NCBI GenBank assembly: GCA_947501565.1
Contig: CANMWJ010000012.1
Location: 62,001-126,000, forward strand
Direction of reading: 5' to 3'
DNA length: 64,000 nt
Source: an uncultured Marinobacterium sp.
Lineage (GTDB): Bacteria > Pseudomonadota > Gammaproteobacteria > Pseudomonadales > Balneatricaceae
A model generated the notes under the pieces. The model searched no databases. It had not been told where the DNA came from and saw nothing but the letters and a program-made list of their open reading frames with translations. Positions 57,101 through 62,826 of this stretch are shown in pieces; within the stretch, counting starts at the first letter, position 1; each line of letters begins with the position of its first letter. The translations under genes and the position numbers were made by a program.

Positions 57101-57426
57101 TCGACAGCGGTGCAGACTTCGTGCTGGATGCCATGGGTGGCAACCTGACCGACATCGATACCATCGACCTGTCCGGCACCATCGCCAACAGCATCGAGGT
57201 GACCGAAACGGCGGTAGTTGACCAGACTGATGCGGACAACACCCTCTACATCACCGGTGAGATGGGCGACTCCGTACACTTCACCGATAATGGCTGGGCT
57301 GAGATCGACGCGCTGAACAGCAACCCGGACGGTGCCGAATGGTTCACCAACGGTTCTGCGGTCGTGATCGTCGATCAGGCGTTGGATGTCCTGTCTGACT
57401 ACGACGTACTGGACCTGACCACCTGA
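48172..57426 (+). CDS. Giant repeat protein: three seven-repeat propeller-like blocks and a VCBS/cadherin array
   Basis: 3084 residues from a GTG with a good AAGGAG; a stop at 48148 excludes a longer N-terminus. There is no signal peptide, and repeats begin by residue 9. Block 1, seven ~57-residue repeats (GFVVTW...GISAQRFDANGNKVGxEFLVNT...VTGLSDG), is followed by sixteen VCBS/cadherin-like domains, block 2 (seven repeats), a half-length VCBS-like domain, and block 3 (seven repeats). The C-terminal ~125 residues (TDIDTIDLSG...LYITGEMGDSVHF...VIVDQALD...LDLTT) resemble the end of type I-secreted RTX adhesins, though no GGxGxDxxx nonapeptides are seen. Probably a secreted adhesin; no dedicated transporter is adjacent. 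Confidence 0.85.
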   Translation: MASKIYTDEGYVITWQSVAQDGSADGIYAQRYDTDGNKVGSEFQVHTHTLSDQSYPSITTLSDGGFVISWHSFDPATGDGSVAGISGQRYDADGTAVGTEFQVNTYENNDQYHSAVTGLKDGGFVITWYTEDLSAGDTAATGISAQLFDANGDKVGTEFLINNETDHAQYNPEIAGLSDGGFVVTWETNDTDVGDNSGSAIAARIFDKDGNAKGGEFLVNTETNGDQLASSVVGLEDGGFIVTWYGFDQDTGDTSVTGISAQLYDENGAKVGGEFLVNSNIAFEQANPSVTALAGGGFVVTWETKENGSMLGEGSSSDSGSSGSASGALNNYDVDMGGVAGQIYDANGTKVGSEFLINTHTDDKQNGPEVTGLSDGGFVVTWHGDSSNTGDGNDYGISAQRFDASGNKVGTEVLVNTYITSGQWMPDIATLGFSPGQGFGVNYPPEANNVSVTTDEDTSAINIGFDATDPEGDALTYTIASSLPANKGTLTNNGDGTFTFNPGDDFKSLTEGSSDTVTFTYYATDAATNVSNTATVTLTITGIDHKPVVTDVAKTTDEDTPVTGTLTATDEDGGSHTFQLVNAPAEGSVVVNPDGTFSFNPGNDFKDLTDGDSRDVTFTYTATDEQGKVSDPATVTLTIEGIDHKPVVTNVAKTTDEDTPVTGTLTATDEDGGSHTFQLVNGPAEGSLTVNPDGSFSFNPGNDFKDLEDGESRDVTFTYTATDAEGLVSDPATVTLTITGIDHKPVVTNVAKTTDEDTPVTGTLTATDEDGGSHTFQLVNGPAEGSVTVNPDGSFNFNPGNDFKDLEDGESRDVTFTYTATDEQGLVSDPATVTLTIEGIDHKPVVTNVAKTTDEDTPVTGTLTATDEDGGSHTFQLVNGPAEGSLTVNPDGSFSFNPGNDFKDLENGESRDVTFTYTATDEQGLVSDPATVTLTIEGIDHKPVVTNVAKTTDEDTPVTGTLTATDEDGGSHTFQMVNGPAKGSVTVNPDGSFSFNPGNDFKSLEDGQSDTVTFTYTATDEQGLVSDPATVTLTIEGIDHKPVVTNIAKTTDEDTPVTGILTATDEDGGSHTFQLVNGPAEGSLTVNPDGSFSFNPGNDFKDLEDGESRDVTFTYTATDEQGLVSDPATVTLTIEGIDHKPVVTNVAKTTDEDTAITGTLTATDEDGGSHTFQMVNGPAKGSVTVNPDGSFSFNPGNDFKSLEDGQSDTVTFTYTATDEQGLVSDPATVTLTIEGIDHKPVVTNIAKTTDEDTPVTGILTATDEDGGSHTFQLVNGPAEGSLTVNPDGSFSFNPGNDFKDLEDGESRDVTFTYTATDEQGLVSDPATVTLTITGIDHKPVVTNVAKTTDEDTPVTGTLTATDEDGGSHTFQLVNGPAEGSLTVNPDGSFSFNPGNDFKDLEDGESRDVTFTYTATDEQGLVSDSATVTLTITGIDHKPVVTNVAKTTDEDTPVTGTLTATDEDGGSHTFQLVNGPAEGSLTVNPDGSFSFNPGNDFKDLEDGESRDVTFTYTATDEQGLVSDPATVTLTVEGIDHKPVVTNVAKTTDEDTPVTGTLTATDEDGGSHTFQLVNGPAEGSVTVNPDGSFSFNPGADFKDLVDGDSRDVTFTYTATDEQGLVSDPATVTLTVEGINHKPVVTNVAKTTDEDTAVTGTLTATDEDGGSHTFALVNGPAKGSVTVNPDGSFSFDPGTDFKSLKDGQSDVVTFTYTATDAEGLVSDPATVTLTVEGIDHKPVVTNVAKTTDEDTPITGTLTATDEDGGSHTFALVNGPALGSVTVNPDGTFSFDPGTDFKDLVEGASRNVTFTYTATDGDGLVSDPATVTLTVEGIDHKPVVTDVAVSGTEDDVAITGTLTATDEDGGTPTFALVDAPAEGSVIVNPDGSFSFAPGDDFKDLTDGDSRDVTFTYEATDAQGKVSDTATVTVTITGIDHAPVVTDMSLTTPEGQVVAGSLTATDEDGGNHTFTLITPPSKGSVTVNPDGTLSFAPGAAFNDLNTGESEDVTFTYKATDEQGLESNTGTVTVTVEGVGPRPNTPEDVTNKGSADDTVSGQLDPVTDNGFVIVWDSDSQDHSGSGIYGQRFDTDGNKVGEEFRVSSHALTDQENPSATALTSGGFVVTWSTPDTFSGDGSSDAIVGQVFDANGNKLGDEILINSGSGHGQDNAVVTALDGGGFVVTWQSLDADGDSSQTGIAGQRFDADGNKVGDEFLVNSNTDNAQYEPAVTGLTDGGFVVTWYGYNPATGDTHGWGVSGQRFDANGTKVGGEFLVNSNTLTSQESPSVTGLADGGYVVTWHGKDTTAGDDHGFGIAGQRYGADGVKIGGEFLVNTETDHHQVESEVTSLSNGGFVVTWYGKDTDTGDESGYGVSAQIFDADGNKVGGELLVNTNTDNQQVEPAVAALSDGGFIISWHGNSFNNGDADGNGVTAQRFAADGTKVGGEFLVNTYTHVDQHMSDIATLDYAPQFDQQINSNVTYELVDAPSHGSVVINADGSYTFKPGADFNDLDKGESRDVTFTYRVVDSNGIPSDPATVTLTIHGVDNTGTGSGTTLLSDDGYVVVWQSESQDGSGSGIYAQRYDSDDNAVGDEIQVNTNTVSDQSDPSVTGLNDGSYVITWSTYDRETGDGSSSGIAGQRFDANGNKVGDEFLVNTETDSNQDNAVVTALADGGFVVSWQTRDGDTGDNSGYGIAGQRFDENGDKVGGEFLVNTHTNDSQFSPAISGLSDGGFIVAWHGLTSALGDSSGYGIAAQRFDENGNKVGDEFLVNTFKASNQSDASVTGLSDGGFVVSWYSKDPSAGDGSAGGISFQRFDADGDKVGQEIMANTNEAHVQAGSDVTALADGGFIVTWYGKDPATGDTSGYGISGQRFDADGNAVGGEFLINTHSDNSQLEPAVSGLSDGGFVVTWQGDSQNDGDASGSGISGQRFDADGNKVGGEFQVNSHESANQHSSDVASLDYTPIFEQTEVKVTDSDSGEVERFDSGADFVLDAMGGNLTDIDTIDLSGTIANSIEVTETAVVDQTDADNTLYITGEMGDSVHFTDNGWAEIDALNSNPDGAEWFTNGSAVVIVDQALDVLSDYDVLDLTT
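48193..49476 (+). repeat. Propeller-like block 1 (seven repeats)
   Basis: Seven consecutive ~57-residue repeats with G-F/Y-V-V/I-T/S-W, an internal TGD, a GIxAQxFDxxGxKVGxEF strand pair and a closing LxDG. The sixth repeat carries a Ser/Gly-rich insertion of about 20 residues. The block ends with PDIATLGFSP. Confidence 0.8.
49795..54252 (+). repeat. Fifteen tandem 297-bp (99-residue) VCBS/cadherin-like repeats
   Basis: Units begin GIDHKPVVTNVAKTTDEDTP at 49795 and every 297 bp after that (unit 14 is 300 bp). The consensus includes GTLTATDEDGGSHTFQLVNG, NPDGSFSFNPG and DVTFTYTATDEQGLVSDPAT. A more diverged unit precedes the array (49500-49794). DNA identity is highest in the middle and lower at units 14-15. 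Confidence 0.93.
50983..52170 (+). repeat. Recent 594-bp tandem duplication (units 5-6 and 7-8)
   Basis: Units 5-6 (50983-51576) and 7-8 (51577-52170) share private variants: FQMVNGPAKG, FKSLEDGQSDTV, VVTNIAK and GILT. The DNA is nearly identical, with a cluster of changes at the DTPVTG/DTAITG codons and few others. Confidence 0.9.
54346..55560 (+). repeat. Propeller-like block 2 (seven repeats)
   Basis: Seven ~58-residue repeats from GFVIVWDSDSQD to DIATLDYAPQ, 405 residues, exactly the length of block 3. It is followed by a shortened VCBS-like domain (VTYELVDAPSHGSVVINADG...). Confidence 0.82.
55828..57042 (+). repeat. Propeller-like block 3 (seven repeats)
   Basis: Seven repeats from GYVVVWQSESQDG to DVASLDYTP, 405 residues. 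Repeat-by-repeat it aligns with block 2 (for example the second repeats both contain DQDNAVVTAL-like closings), suggesting duplication of whole blocks. Confidence 0.82.
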
Positions 57427-57471
57427 TCGGAAAATAGAGCGACAAAAACTCACTCTTTAGTCCAGAAAAAG

Positions 57472-57501
57472 CCGGTTACAGCTTCCTGTAACCGGTTTTT
57501 T
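57472..57501 (+). terminator. Terminator of the second giant gene
   Basis: Perfect 10-bp stem CCGGTTACAG / CTGTAACCGG with a CTTC tetraloop and a run of six T; the left side is also A-rich, so it may work both ways. Confidence 0.92.
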
Positions 57502-57786
57502 ATGCATGTTGTTTGCAGAGGATGGCGACCGTTCTCCTCCTTTTCACTAGCACTTCTTTGCTTTTCATATTCTCTCTACATTGTGCTACCACTAATAGTA
57601 GTGCGATCCGCGGCTCGAAATTTATTGGTCAGCTGATCAAGAATTGCGCTTTTAGTAAATATCCGGCAAAATCGATCTCTTTTATTTCTTATGTGAAATA
57701 AGTGTTTCTAATCCTGTACGGGCGATCCCCGGCAGTTGACCGCTACCGCTTCGCAAAAACCGTAGTTGTGGCATAGGAATCAGATC
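57502..57786. other. Promoter region of the amino acid ABC operon
   Basis: About 285 bp, AT-rich, with no credible gene. It contains a small CACTA/TAGTG hairpin near 57590 and AGGAATC ahead of ATG 57787. No ArgR or other operator could be assigned. Confidence 0.45.
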
Positions 57787-58560
57787 ATGAGCAACCAGCA
57801 ACCCGCACTTGAGCTTGTTGATATTCACAAAGCCTACGGTGACCTCGAGGTTCTAAAAGGGATTTCGCTCTCTGCGCAGCATGGGGATGTCATCTCCATT
57901 CTCGGATCAAGCGGCTCGGGTAAAAGTACCCTCCTACGCTGCATCAACCTGCTGGAACAACCGAATCAGGGCCGGATTCACATCGGCGGCGAAGAGCTGC
58001 TTTTGAAACCGGGCAAGGATGGCGCGCTGATGGCCGCCAACCGTAAACAGCTGGAGCAGATGCGCTCGCGCATCGGCTTTGTTTTCCAGCAGTTCAATCT
58101 CTGGCCGCACAAGACCATTCTGCAGAACATCATCGAAGCACCGGTTCAGGTGCTGAAAAAGCCGAAAGCTGAAGCTATTGCCCAGGCGCAGGAACTGCTG
58201 CGTAAGGTCGGCCTGTTCGATAAGCAGGATGCGTATCCGGGCAACCTGTCCGGTGGTCAGCAGCAACGTATCGCTATCGCCCGCACGCTGGCGATGGATC
58301 CGCAGATTCTTTTGTTCGACGAACCGACCTCCGCGCTGGACCCGGAGCTGGTAAACGAAGTGCTAAGCGTTATGCGCGAATTGGCACAGGAAGGGCGCAC
58401 CATGCTGATCGTGACTCACGAGATGCGTTTTGCGCGCGAAGTTTCCAGTCAGGTGGTGTTCCTGCACCAGGGCCAGGTGGAAGAGATCGGTACCGCAGAG
58501 CAGGTGTTTGACGCACCGAAATCCCCGCGTGTGCAGGACTTTATGTCCAGCCACCGCTAA
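57787..58560 (+). CDS. Polar amino acid ABC transporter ATP-binding protein
   Basis: 257 residues from ATG 57787 (MSNQQPALELVDIHKAYG). Walker A GSSGSGKST, Q-loop VFQQFNLWPH, signature LSGGQQQR, Walker B ILLFDEPTSALDPE and the H-loop VTHEM are intact. The LWPHKTILQN segment is typical of HisP/ArtP/GlnQ-like importers. It is the first gene of a four-gene operon with a binding protein and two permeases, the reverse of the commonest order. The substrate is probably arginine, histidine, lysine/ornithine or a related cationic amino acid. Confidence 0.93.
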   Translation: MSNQQPALELVDIHKAYGDLEVLKGISLSAQHGDVISILGSSGSGKSTLLRCINLLEQPNQGRIHIGGEELLLKPGKDGALMAANRKQLEQMRSRIGFVFQQFNLWPHKTILQNIIEAPVQVLKKPKAEAIAQAQELLRKVGLFDKQDAYPGNLSGGQQQRIAIARTLAMDPQILLFDEPTSALDPELVNEVLSVMRELAQEGRTMLIVTHEMRFAREVSSQVVFLHQGQVEEIGTAEQVFDAPKSPRVQDFMSSHR

Positions 58561-58597
58561 GAACCAACAACAATAACTCAAAAGCGAGAACCTAGAG

Positions 58598-59356
58598 ATG
58601 AAACTTCGTAAGCTGATTGGCGCAGTAGCCCTGATGGCAAGCGCAATGATGACCGCACAGTCCGCTGTTGCTGGCGACAAGATCCGCATTGCAACTGAAG
58701 GTGCCTACGCACCGTTTAACCAGGTGAACTCCGAAGGCCAGCTGGTAGGCTTCGACGTGGACATCGCCCGCGCTCTGTGTGCAGAGATGAAAGCCGACTG
58801 CGAAATCGTTGCTCAGGACTGGGACGGTATCATTCCGGGTCTGCGTGCGCGTAAATACGACGCGATCATCGCATCCATGTCCATCACTAAAGAGCGTCTG
58901 CGCGTTGTGGACTTCACCGACCGCTACTACTCCAACGTACTGGCGTACGTGGCTGCAAAAGGTAAAAGCGTAGACACCAGCAAAGCAGCGCTGAAAGGCC
59001 TGACTATTGGTGCACAGCGCGCGACTATCGCCGGTCAGTACCTGGAAGACAACCTGGGCGATGTAGTGAACGTGAAACTGTACGATACTCAGGATAACGC
59101 GTACCTGGATCTGGCATCCGGCCGTCTGGACCTGCTGCTGTCTGACAAATTCCCGGCTTACGACTGGTTGAAGACTGATGCCGGTAACGGTTTCGAATTC
59201 AAAGGTGCGGACATCGACATCAACGACGAGATCGGTATCGCGCTGCGCAAAGGTTCCAAGCTGCGCACCCGTTTCAACGATGCACTGAAAGCGATCGTTG
59301 CAAACGGTACATACGAGAAGATCAACGCGAAGTACTTCCCGTTCTCTATCTACTGA
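58598..59356 (+). CDS. Cationic/polar amino acid-binding periplasmic protein
   Basis: 252 residues with signal peptide MKLRKLIGAVALMASAMMTAQSAVA. The mature part has the SBP family 3 pattern: IRIATEGAYAPFNQVN, GFDVDIARALCAEMKADCEIV, DWDGIIPGLRARKYDAIIASM and ITKERLRVVDFTDRYY. It resembles the lysine/arginine/ornithine and histidine-binding proteins (ArgT/HisJ), with the cysteine pair (LCAEMKADC). It delivers substrate to the downstream permeases. It starts 37 bp after the ATPase gene. Confidence 0.92.
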   Translation: MKLRKLIGAVALMASAMMTAQSAVAGDKIRIATEGAYAPFNQVNSEGQLVGFDVDIARALCAEMKADCEIVAQDWDGIIPGLRARKYDAIIASMSITKERLRVVDFTDRYYSNVLAYVAAKGKSVDTSKAALKGLTIGAQRATIAGQYLEDNLGDVVNVKLYDTQDNAYLDLASGRLDLLLSDKFPAYDWLKTDAGNGFEFKGADIDINDEIGIALRKGSKLRTRFNDALKAIVANGTYEKINAKYFPFSIY

Positions 59357-59407
59357 TCGCATCACCGGAGGCTCCTCTGGGGCTTCCGGTCTAACCTGGT
59401 TTAACAC

Positions 59408-60100
59408 ATGGATCTGCAAGGTTTTGGGCATCTGCTGATATCCGGTACCTGGGTTACGGCGCAGCTGGCATTGGCCAGTCTGGCGGTCGGACTGGTACTG
59501 GGGCTGCTGGGTGCTGCGGCGAAACTCTCCCCCTATCGTGTTCTGCGAATGCTGGCGACCACCTACACCACGGTGGTGCGCGGTATCCCTGAGCTGCTTC
59601 TGGTACTGACCCTCTATTTCGGTGGTTCGCAGTTGCTGATGTGGATGGCGGGCTGGTTCGGCTACGACGAATATATCGAGATCGGTCCCTTTGTCGCCGG
59701 TGTGGCGGCGCTGTCGATAGCCTTTGGCGCTTACGCAACCGAAGTGTTCCGTATGGCGATGCTGGCGATCCCTAAAGGGCAGTGGGAGTCGGCCTACGCG
59801 TTTGGCATGAGCCCGTTCAAAACCTTTATCCGTATTATCCTGCCGCAGGTCTGGCGTCTCGCGATCCCGGGCCTGGGTAACCTGTTCCAGGTGTTGCTGA
59901 AAGATACTGCACTGGTGTCCGTCGTGGGCCTCAATGAACTGATGCGTCAGGCGTATGTGGCGTCCGGTTCTACCAAAGAGCCGTTCACCTTCTACATGGC
60001 GGCGGCGATCATCTATCTCGGTCTGACCGTACTGGCGACCCTGACCACCCAGTATCTGGAGCGCGCAGCTAACCCTGCCGCTAAAGGAGGCCGCGCATGA
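59408..60100 (+). CDS. Amino acid ABC transporter permease (HisQ/ArtQ-like)
   Basis: 230 residues with about five transmembrane helices. The EAA loop is AIPKGQWESAYAFGMSPFKT. Near the start, SGTWVTAQLALASLAVGLVL is typical of the HisQ/ArtQ half of the HAAT transporters. The stop overlaps the next permease start (ATGA, 60097-60100), so the two are coupled as a heterodimeric channel. Confidence 0.92.
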   Translation: MDLQGFGHLLISGTWVTAQLALASLAVGLVLGLLGAAAKLSPYRVLRMLATTYTTVVRGIPELLLVLTLYFGGSQLLMWMAGWFGYDEYIEIGPFVAGVAALSIAFGAYATEVFRMAMLAIPKGQWESAYAFGMSPFKTFIRIILPQVWRLAIPGLGNLFQVLLKDTALVSVVGLNELMRQAYVASGSTKEPFTFYMAAAIIYLGLTVLATLTTQYLERAANPAAKGGRA

Positions 60101-60846
60101 CCTGGGAATGGGGCGTTATTATCGAATACCTGCCACGCTTGCTGGACGGCGCGTGGCTGACGCTGGAGCTGGTGTTGCTCTCCGGCCTGATGGGGATCTC
60201 ACTGGCGATTCCGCTGGCGCTGATGCGCTCGTCAGAAAATTTCTGGCTGCGGGTATTCCCGTTTGCCTACATCTTCTTCTTCCGTGGTACACCGCTGCTG
60301 GTGCAGATCTTCCTGATCTACTACGGCGCGTCGCAGTTTGATGCGGTGAAGGAGTCATTCCTCTGGCCGGTGCTGAAAGAGCCGTACTGGTGTGCAATTA
60401 TCGCCTTCACCCTGAACACGGCAGCTTATAGTGCTGAGTTGTTCCGCGGTGCGATTCAGGCGATCCCGAAAGGGGAGCTGGAAGCGGCACAGGCGATGGG
60501 CATGAGCCGTCCGCTGATGATCCGCCGTATCGTGCTGCCGCGTGCCTTCGGTATCGCGCTGCCAGCCTACGGTAATGAGATGGTACTGATGCTGAAGGGC
60601 AGTGCGCTGGCTTCCACCATCACCCTGCTGGATTTGACCGGTATGGCGCGGACTATTATCGCGCGTACCTACACCCCGCTGGAGATGTTCCTGGCGGCAG
60701 GTCTGGTCTATCTGGTGATTGCGGCGGTGATGATTGGTGCCTTCCGTTTTCTGGAATACCGCTTTAACCGGTACCAGTATTACAAGCACACCAATCTGCC
60801 GAAGAACCTCGATCCACAATTGCGCGACGAGCATATCGATACCTGA
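60097..60846 (+). CDS. Amino acid ABC transporter permease (HisM/ArtM-like)
   Basis: 249 residues, several membrane helices, EAA loop AIPKGELEAAQAMGMSRPLM followed by IRRIVLPRAFGIALPAYGNE. It has the longer C-terminal tail of HisM-type partners (RYQYYKHTNLPKNLDPQLR). It completes the importer with the ATPase, binding protein and first permease. A terminator follows 8 bp after the stop. Confidence 0.92.
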   Translation: MTWEWGVIIEYLPRLLDGAWLTLELVLLSGLMGISLAIPLALMRSSENFWLRVFPFAYIFFFRGTPLLVQIFLIYYGASQFDAVKESFLWPVLKEPYWCAIIAFTLNTAAYSAELFRGAIQAIPKGELEAAQAMGMSRPLMIRRIVLPRAFGIALPAYGNEMVLMLKGSALASTITLLDLTGMARTIIARTYTPLEMFLAAGLVYLVIAAVMIGAFRFLEYRFNRYQYYKHTNLPKNLDPQLRDEHIDT

Positions 60847-60853
60847 TTACACG

Positions 60854-60879
60854 AAAAACCCGGCCAAGGCCGGGTTTTC
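60854..60879 (+). terminator. Terminator of the amino acid ABC operon
   Basis: AAAACCCGGCC-AA-GGCCGGGTTTT hairpin with a short T-run, immediately past the last permease; it may act in both directions. Confidence 0.88.
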
Positions 60880-60901
60880 TGTTAAGTGGGTTAGCAGACG
60901 C

Positions 60902-60990
60902 GTAGGTTGGTGACGAGCGCCAGCGACTCCCAACAATTTGGTAAAAAAGAAATCTGAAGTAGGGAATCGCTTCGCTCGTCACCAACCTAC
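60902..60990. repeat. 18-bp perfect inverted repeat element
   Basis: GTAGGTTGGTGACGAGCG at 60902-60919 recurs as its exact reverse complement at 60973-60990, enclosing 53 bp of unrelated sequence. It lies between two convergent genes, as REP-like or small non-autonomous palindromic elements often do. Confidence 0.8.
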
Positions 60991-61025
60991 AGGCATTTGC
61001 ATTCGTCCTCACCCAGGCATTAGGT

Positions 61026-61859
61026 CTACTCCGCTAAAACAGCGCTGTAGCCTTCGCGGTAGCTGGGGTAGCGGAAGTTAAACCCGGTGGCTCGCAGCAA
61101 GCGGTTGCTGCAGCGTTTGCTGCCGGCACGGCGTCGGGCGCTGTGGTCAGTGATCTCCACATCCAGCTGCGCTGCCAGCCAGCTGGAGACTTCATGGATC
61201 GGTGTGGGTTCGTCATCGCTGGCAAGGTAGATCGGCAGCAGCGGATGACCGGCAAGCGAGCGTTCGATCAGGTATTTCAGCACGTCGGCGCAATCGTCGC
61301 GGTGGATACGGTTGCTGTATAGCGTCGGCGATTCTGGGGCTGCACAACCACGTCGGACCTGATTAAGCAGATGATTACGACCCGGACCGTAGATGCCGCT
61401 GAAGCGCACAACGGTGGCGGGAAAACCGCAGTGACGCACGATATGCTCTGCCTGCAGCATGATCTTGCCGGAAAAACCGGTAGGTTCTGTCGGACTGTTC
61501 TCGTCCACCCAGCTATCGTCGCTCTGGTGGTAAACCGAGGTGCTGGAGGTGAAGAAGAGATGCTTGGGCGGGTTGGGCAGTGCTTTCAGCAGGTTGCGCA
61601 GGCCGTCGCAGTACGCCGCCTGATAACCCGCTTCCGTATGGTCGGAGGCGGTAACCGCATAAACCACAATATCGCAGGTTGGCAGGTCGCTAAGGCTGGT
61701 TGGGTTTCCAAGATCAGCCTGAAGACCGTGGATGCCATCGGGAAGCTGGTTTATATTACGACGAAGGCCATAAACCTTCAGGCCCGCGTGTGACAGGCTC
61801 TGGCCTAACCGGCTTCCGACGTCTCCACATCCGGCGATCAGAACAGACTGCGTTGGCAT
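61026..61859 (-). CDS. NAD(P)-binding epimerase/dehydratase-like protein (YeeZ type)
   Basis: 277 residues from ATG 61859 (MPTQSVLIAGCGDVGSRLG), behind GGAGAG; the frame also opens 54 bp earlier. The glycine motif GCGDVGSRLG, FTSSTSVYHQ and VVRFSGIYGPGRN follow the extended short-chain dehydrogenase pattern. The usual YxxxK pair is not evident, as in atypical members such as YeeZ, so catalysis is uncertain. It is divergent from oxyR with 52 bp between starts. Confidence 0.82.
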   Translation of the reverse strand: MPTQSVLIAGCGDVGSRLGQSLSHAGLKVYGLRRNINQLPDGIHGLQADLGNPTSLSDLPTCDIVVYAVTASDHTEAGYQAAYCDGLRNLLKALPNPPKHLFFTSSTSVYHQSDDSWVDENSPTEPTGFSGKIMLQAEHIVRHCGFPATVVRFSGIYGPGRNHLLNQVRRGCAAPESPTLYSNRIHRDDCADVLKYLIERSLAGHPLLPIYLASDDEPTPIHEVSSWLAAQLDVEITDHSARRRAGSKRCSNRLLRATGFNFRYPSYREGYSAVLAE

Positions 61860-61911
61860 CAAACTCTCTCCATCAGGTGTTTGCAGGCATAATAGCAAAG
61901 GAATCCCGAGC

Positions 61912-62826
61912 ATGACCCTAACAGAATTGCGCTACATCGTTACTCTCGCACGGGAGCAGCATTTTGGCCGGGCCGCCGAACGTTGTTTTGTCAGCCAGCC
62001 GACCCTCTCCATCGCGGTGAAAAAACTGGAGGAGGAGCTGGGGATTCCGCTGTTTGAGCGTAGCAAAAACTCGGTGAAGGTCACGCCAGTGGGCGACAAA
62101 ATCGTGCAGCAGGCGCAGCGTGTGCTGGAGCAGGCAGAAACGATCAAAGATCTGGCCCACGAGGGTAAAGACCAGCTGAAAAGCCCGCTGCGCGTCGGCG
62201 CAATCTACACCATCGGGCCCTACCTGTTTCCCCATCTGGTGCCGGAAGTTCAGTCGTTGGCACCGCAGATGCCGCTTTATATCGAAGAGAACTTTACCGA
62301 AAGCCTGCGGCTGAAGATCCGCAATGGCGATCTGGACGCGATCATTATCGCGTTGCCGTTCCAGGAACCGGACGTACTCACTCGCGAGCTTTACGAAGAA
62401 TCTTTCGAGATGCTGCTACCCAAGGATCATCCCTGGGCGCGCAACAAAGAGGTCGATAGCAGCAAACTGTCTGAAACCGAGCTGCTGCTGTTAGGCGAAG
62501 GCCACTGTTTCCGTGATCAGGTGCTGGAAGCCTGCCCAACCCTCAATCAGTCGATGCACGAACAGCACACGGTGATGGAGGGCAGCTCGCTGGAGACCAT
62601 TCGCATGATGGTGGCCTCTGGACTGGGTGCCAGCGTATTGCCATCGTCGGCTGTCAAAAACACCAGCTACCGCTCCGATATGGTCGTCACCCGTCCATTC
62701 AAAACTCCGCGCCCGACCCGCTCCGTAGCGGTGGCCTGGCGTGCCAGTTTCCCGCGCCCGCAGGCGATCGATGTGCTGGTGCAGGCGATCAGCCGCTGCC
62801 ATCTGCTGGGGGCAAATAACGGCTGA
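61912..62826 (+). CDS. oxyR: Hydrogen peroxide-sensing LysR regulator OxyR
   Basis: 304 residues. The N-terminal helix-turn-helix (FGRAAERCFVSQPTLSIAVK) is LysR type. The regulatory domain holds GEGHCFRDQVLEAC, with cysteines at residues 199 and 208, the same positions as the redox pair of E. coli OxyR, and SSLETIRMMVASGLG follows. Peroxide oxidises the pair to a disulfide and the protein activates antioxidant genes. ATG 61912 has AGGAA upstream. recG overlaps its stop by one base (TGATG), an arrangement also known in pseudomonads. Confidence 0.95.
   Translation: MTLTELRYIVTLAREQHFGRAAERCFVSQPTLSIAVKKLEEELGIPLFERSKNSVKVTPVGDKIVQQAQRVLEQAETIKDLAHEGKDQLKSPLRVGAIYTIGPYLFPHLVPEVQSLAPQMPLYIEENFTESLRLKIRNGDLDAIIIALPFQEPDVLTRELYEESFEMLLPKDHPWARNKEVDSSKLSETELLLLGEGHCFRDQVLEACPTLNQSMHEQHTVMEGSSLETIRMMVASGLGASVLPSSAVKNTSYRSDMVVTRPFKTPRPTRSVAVAWRASFPRPQAIDVLVQAISRCHLLGANNG

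Noticed and set aside
57513..57701. Short frame of 62 codons after the second giant gene
   Set aside because: No ribosome site and AT-rich low-complexity translation; more likely promoter sequence.
57787..60846. ABC genes as the missing exporter ATPase for the giant proteins
   Set aside because: The ATPase, binding protein and EAA-loop permeases are a classical amino acid importer.
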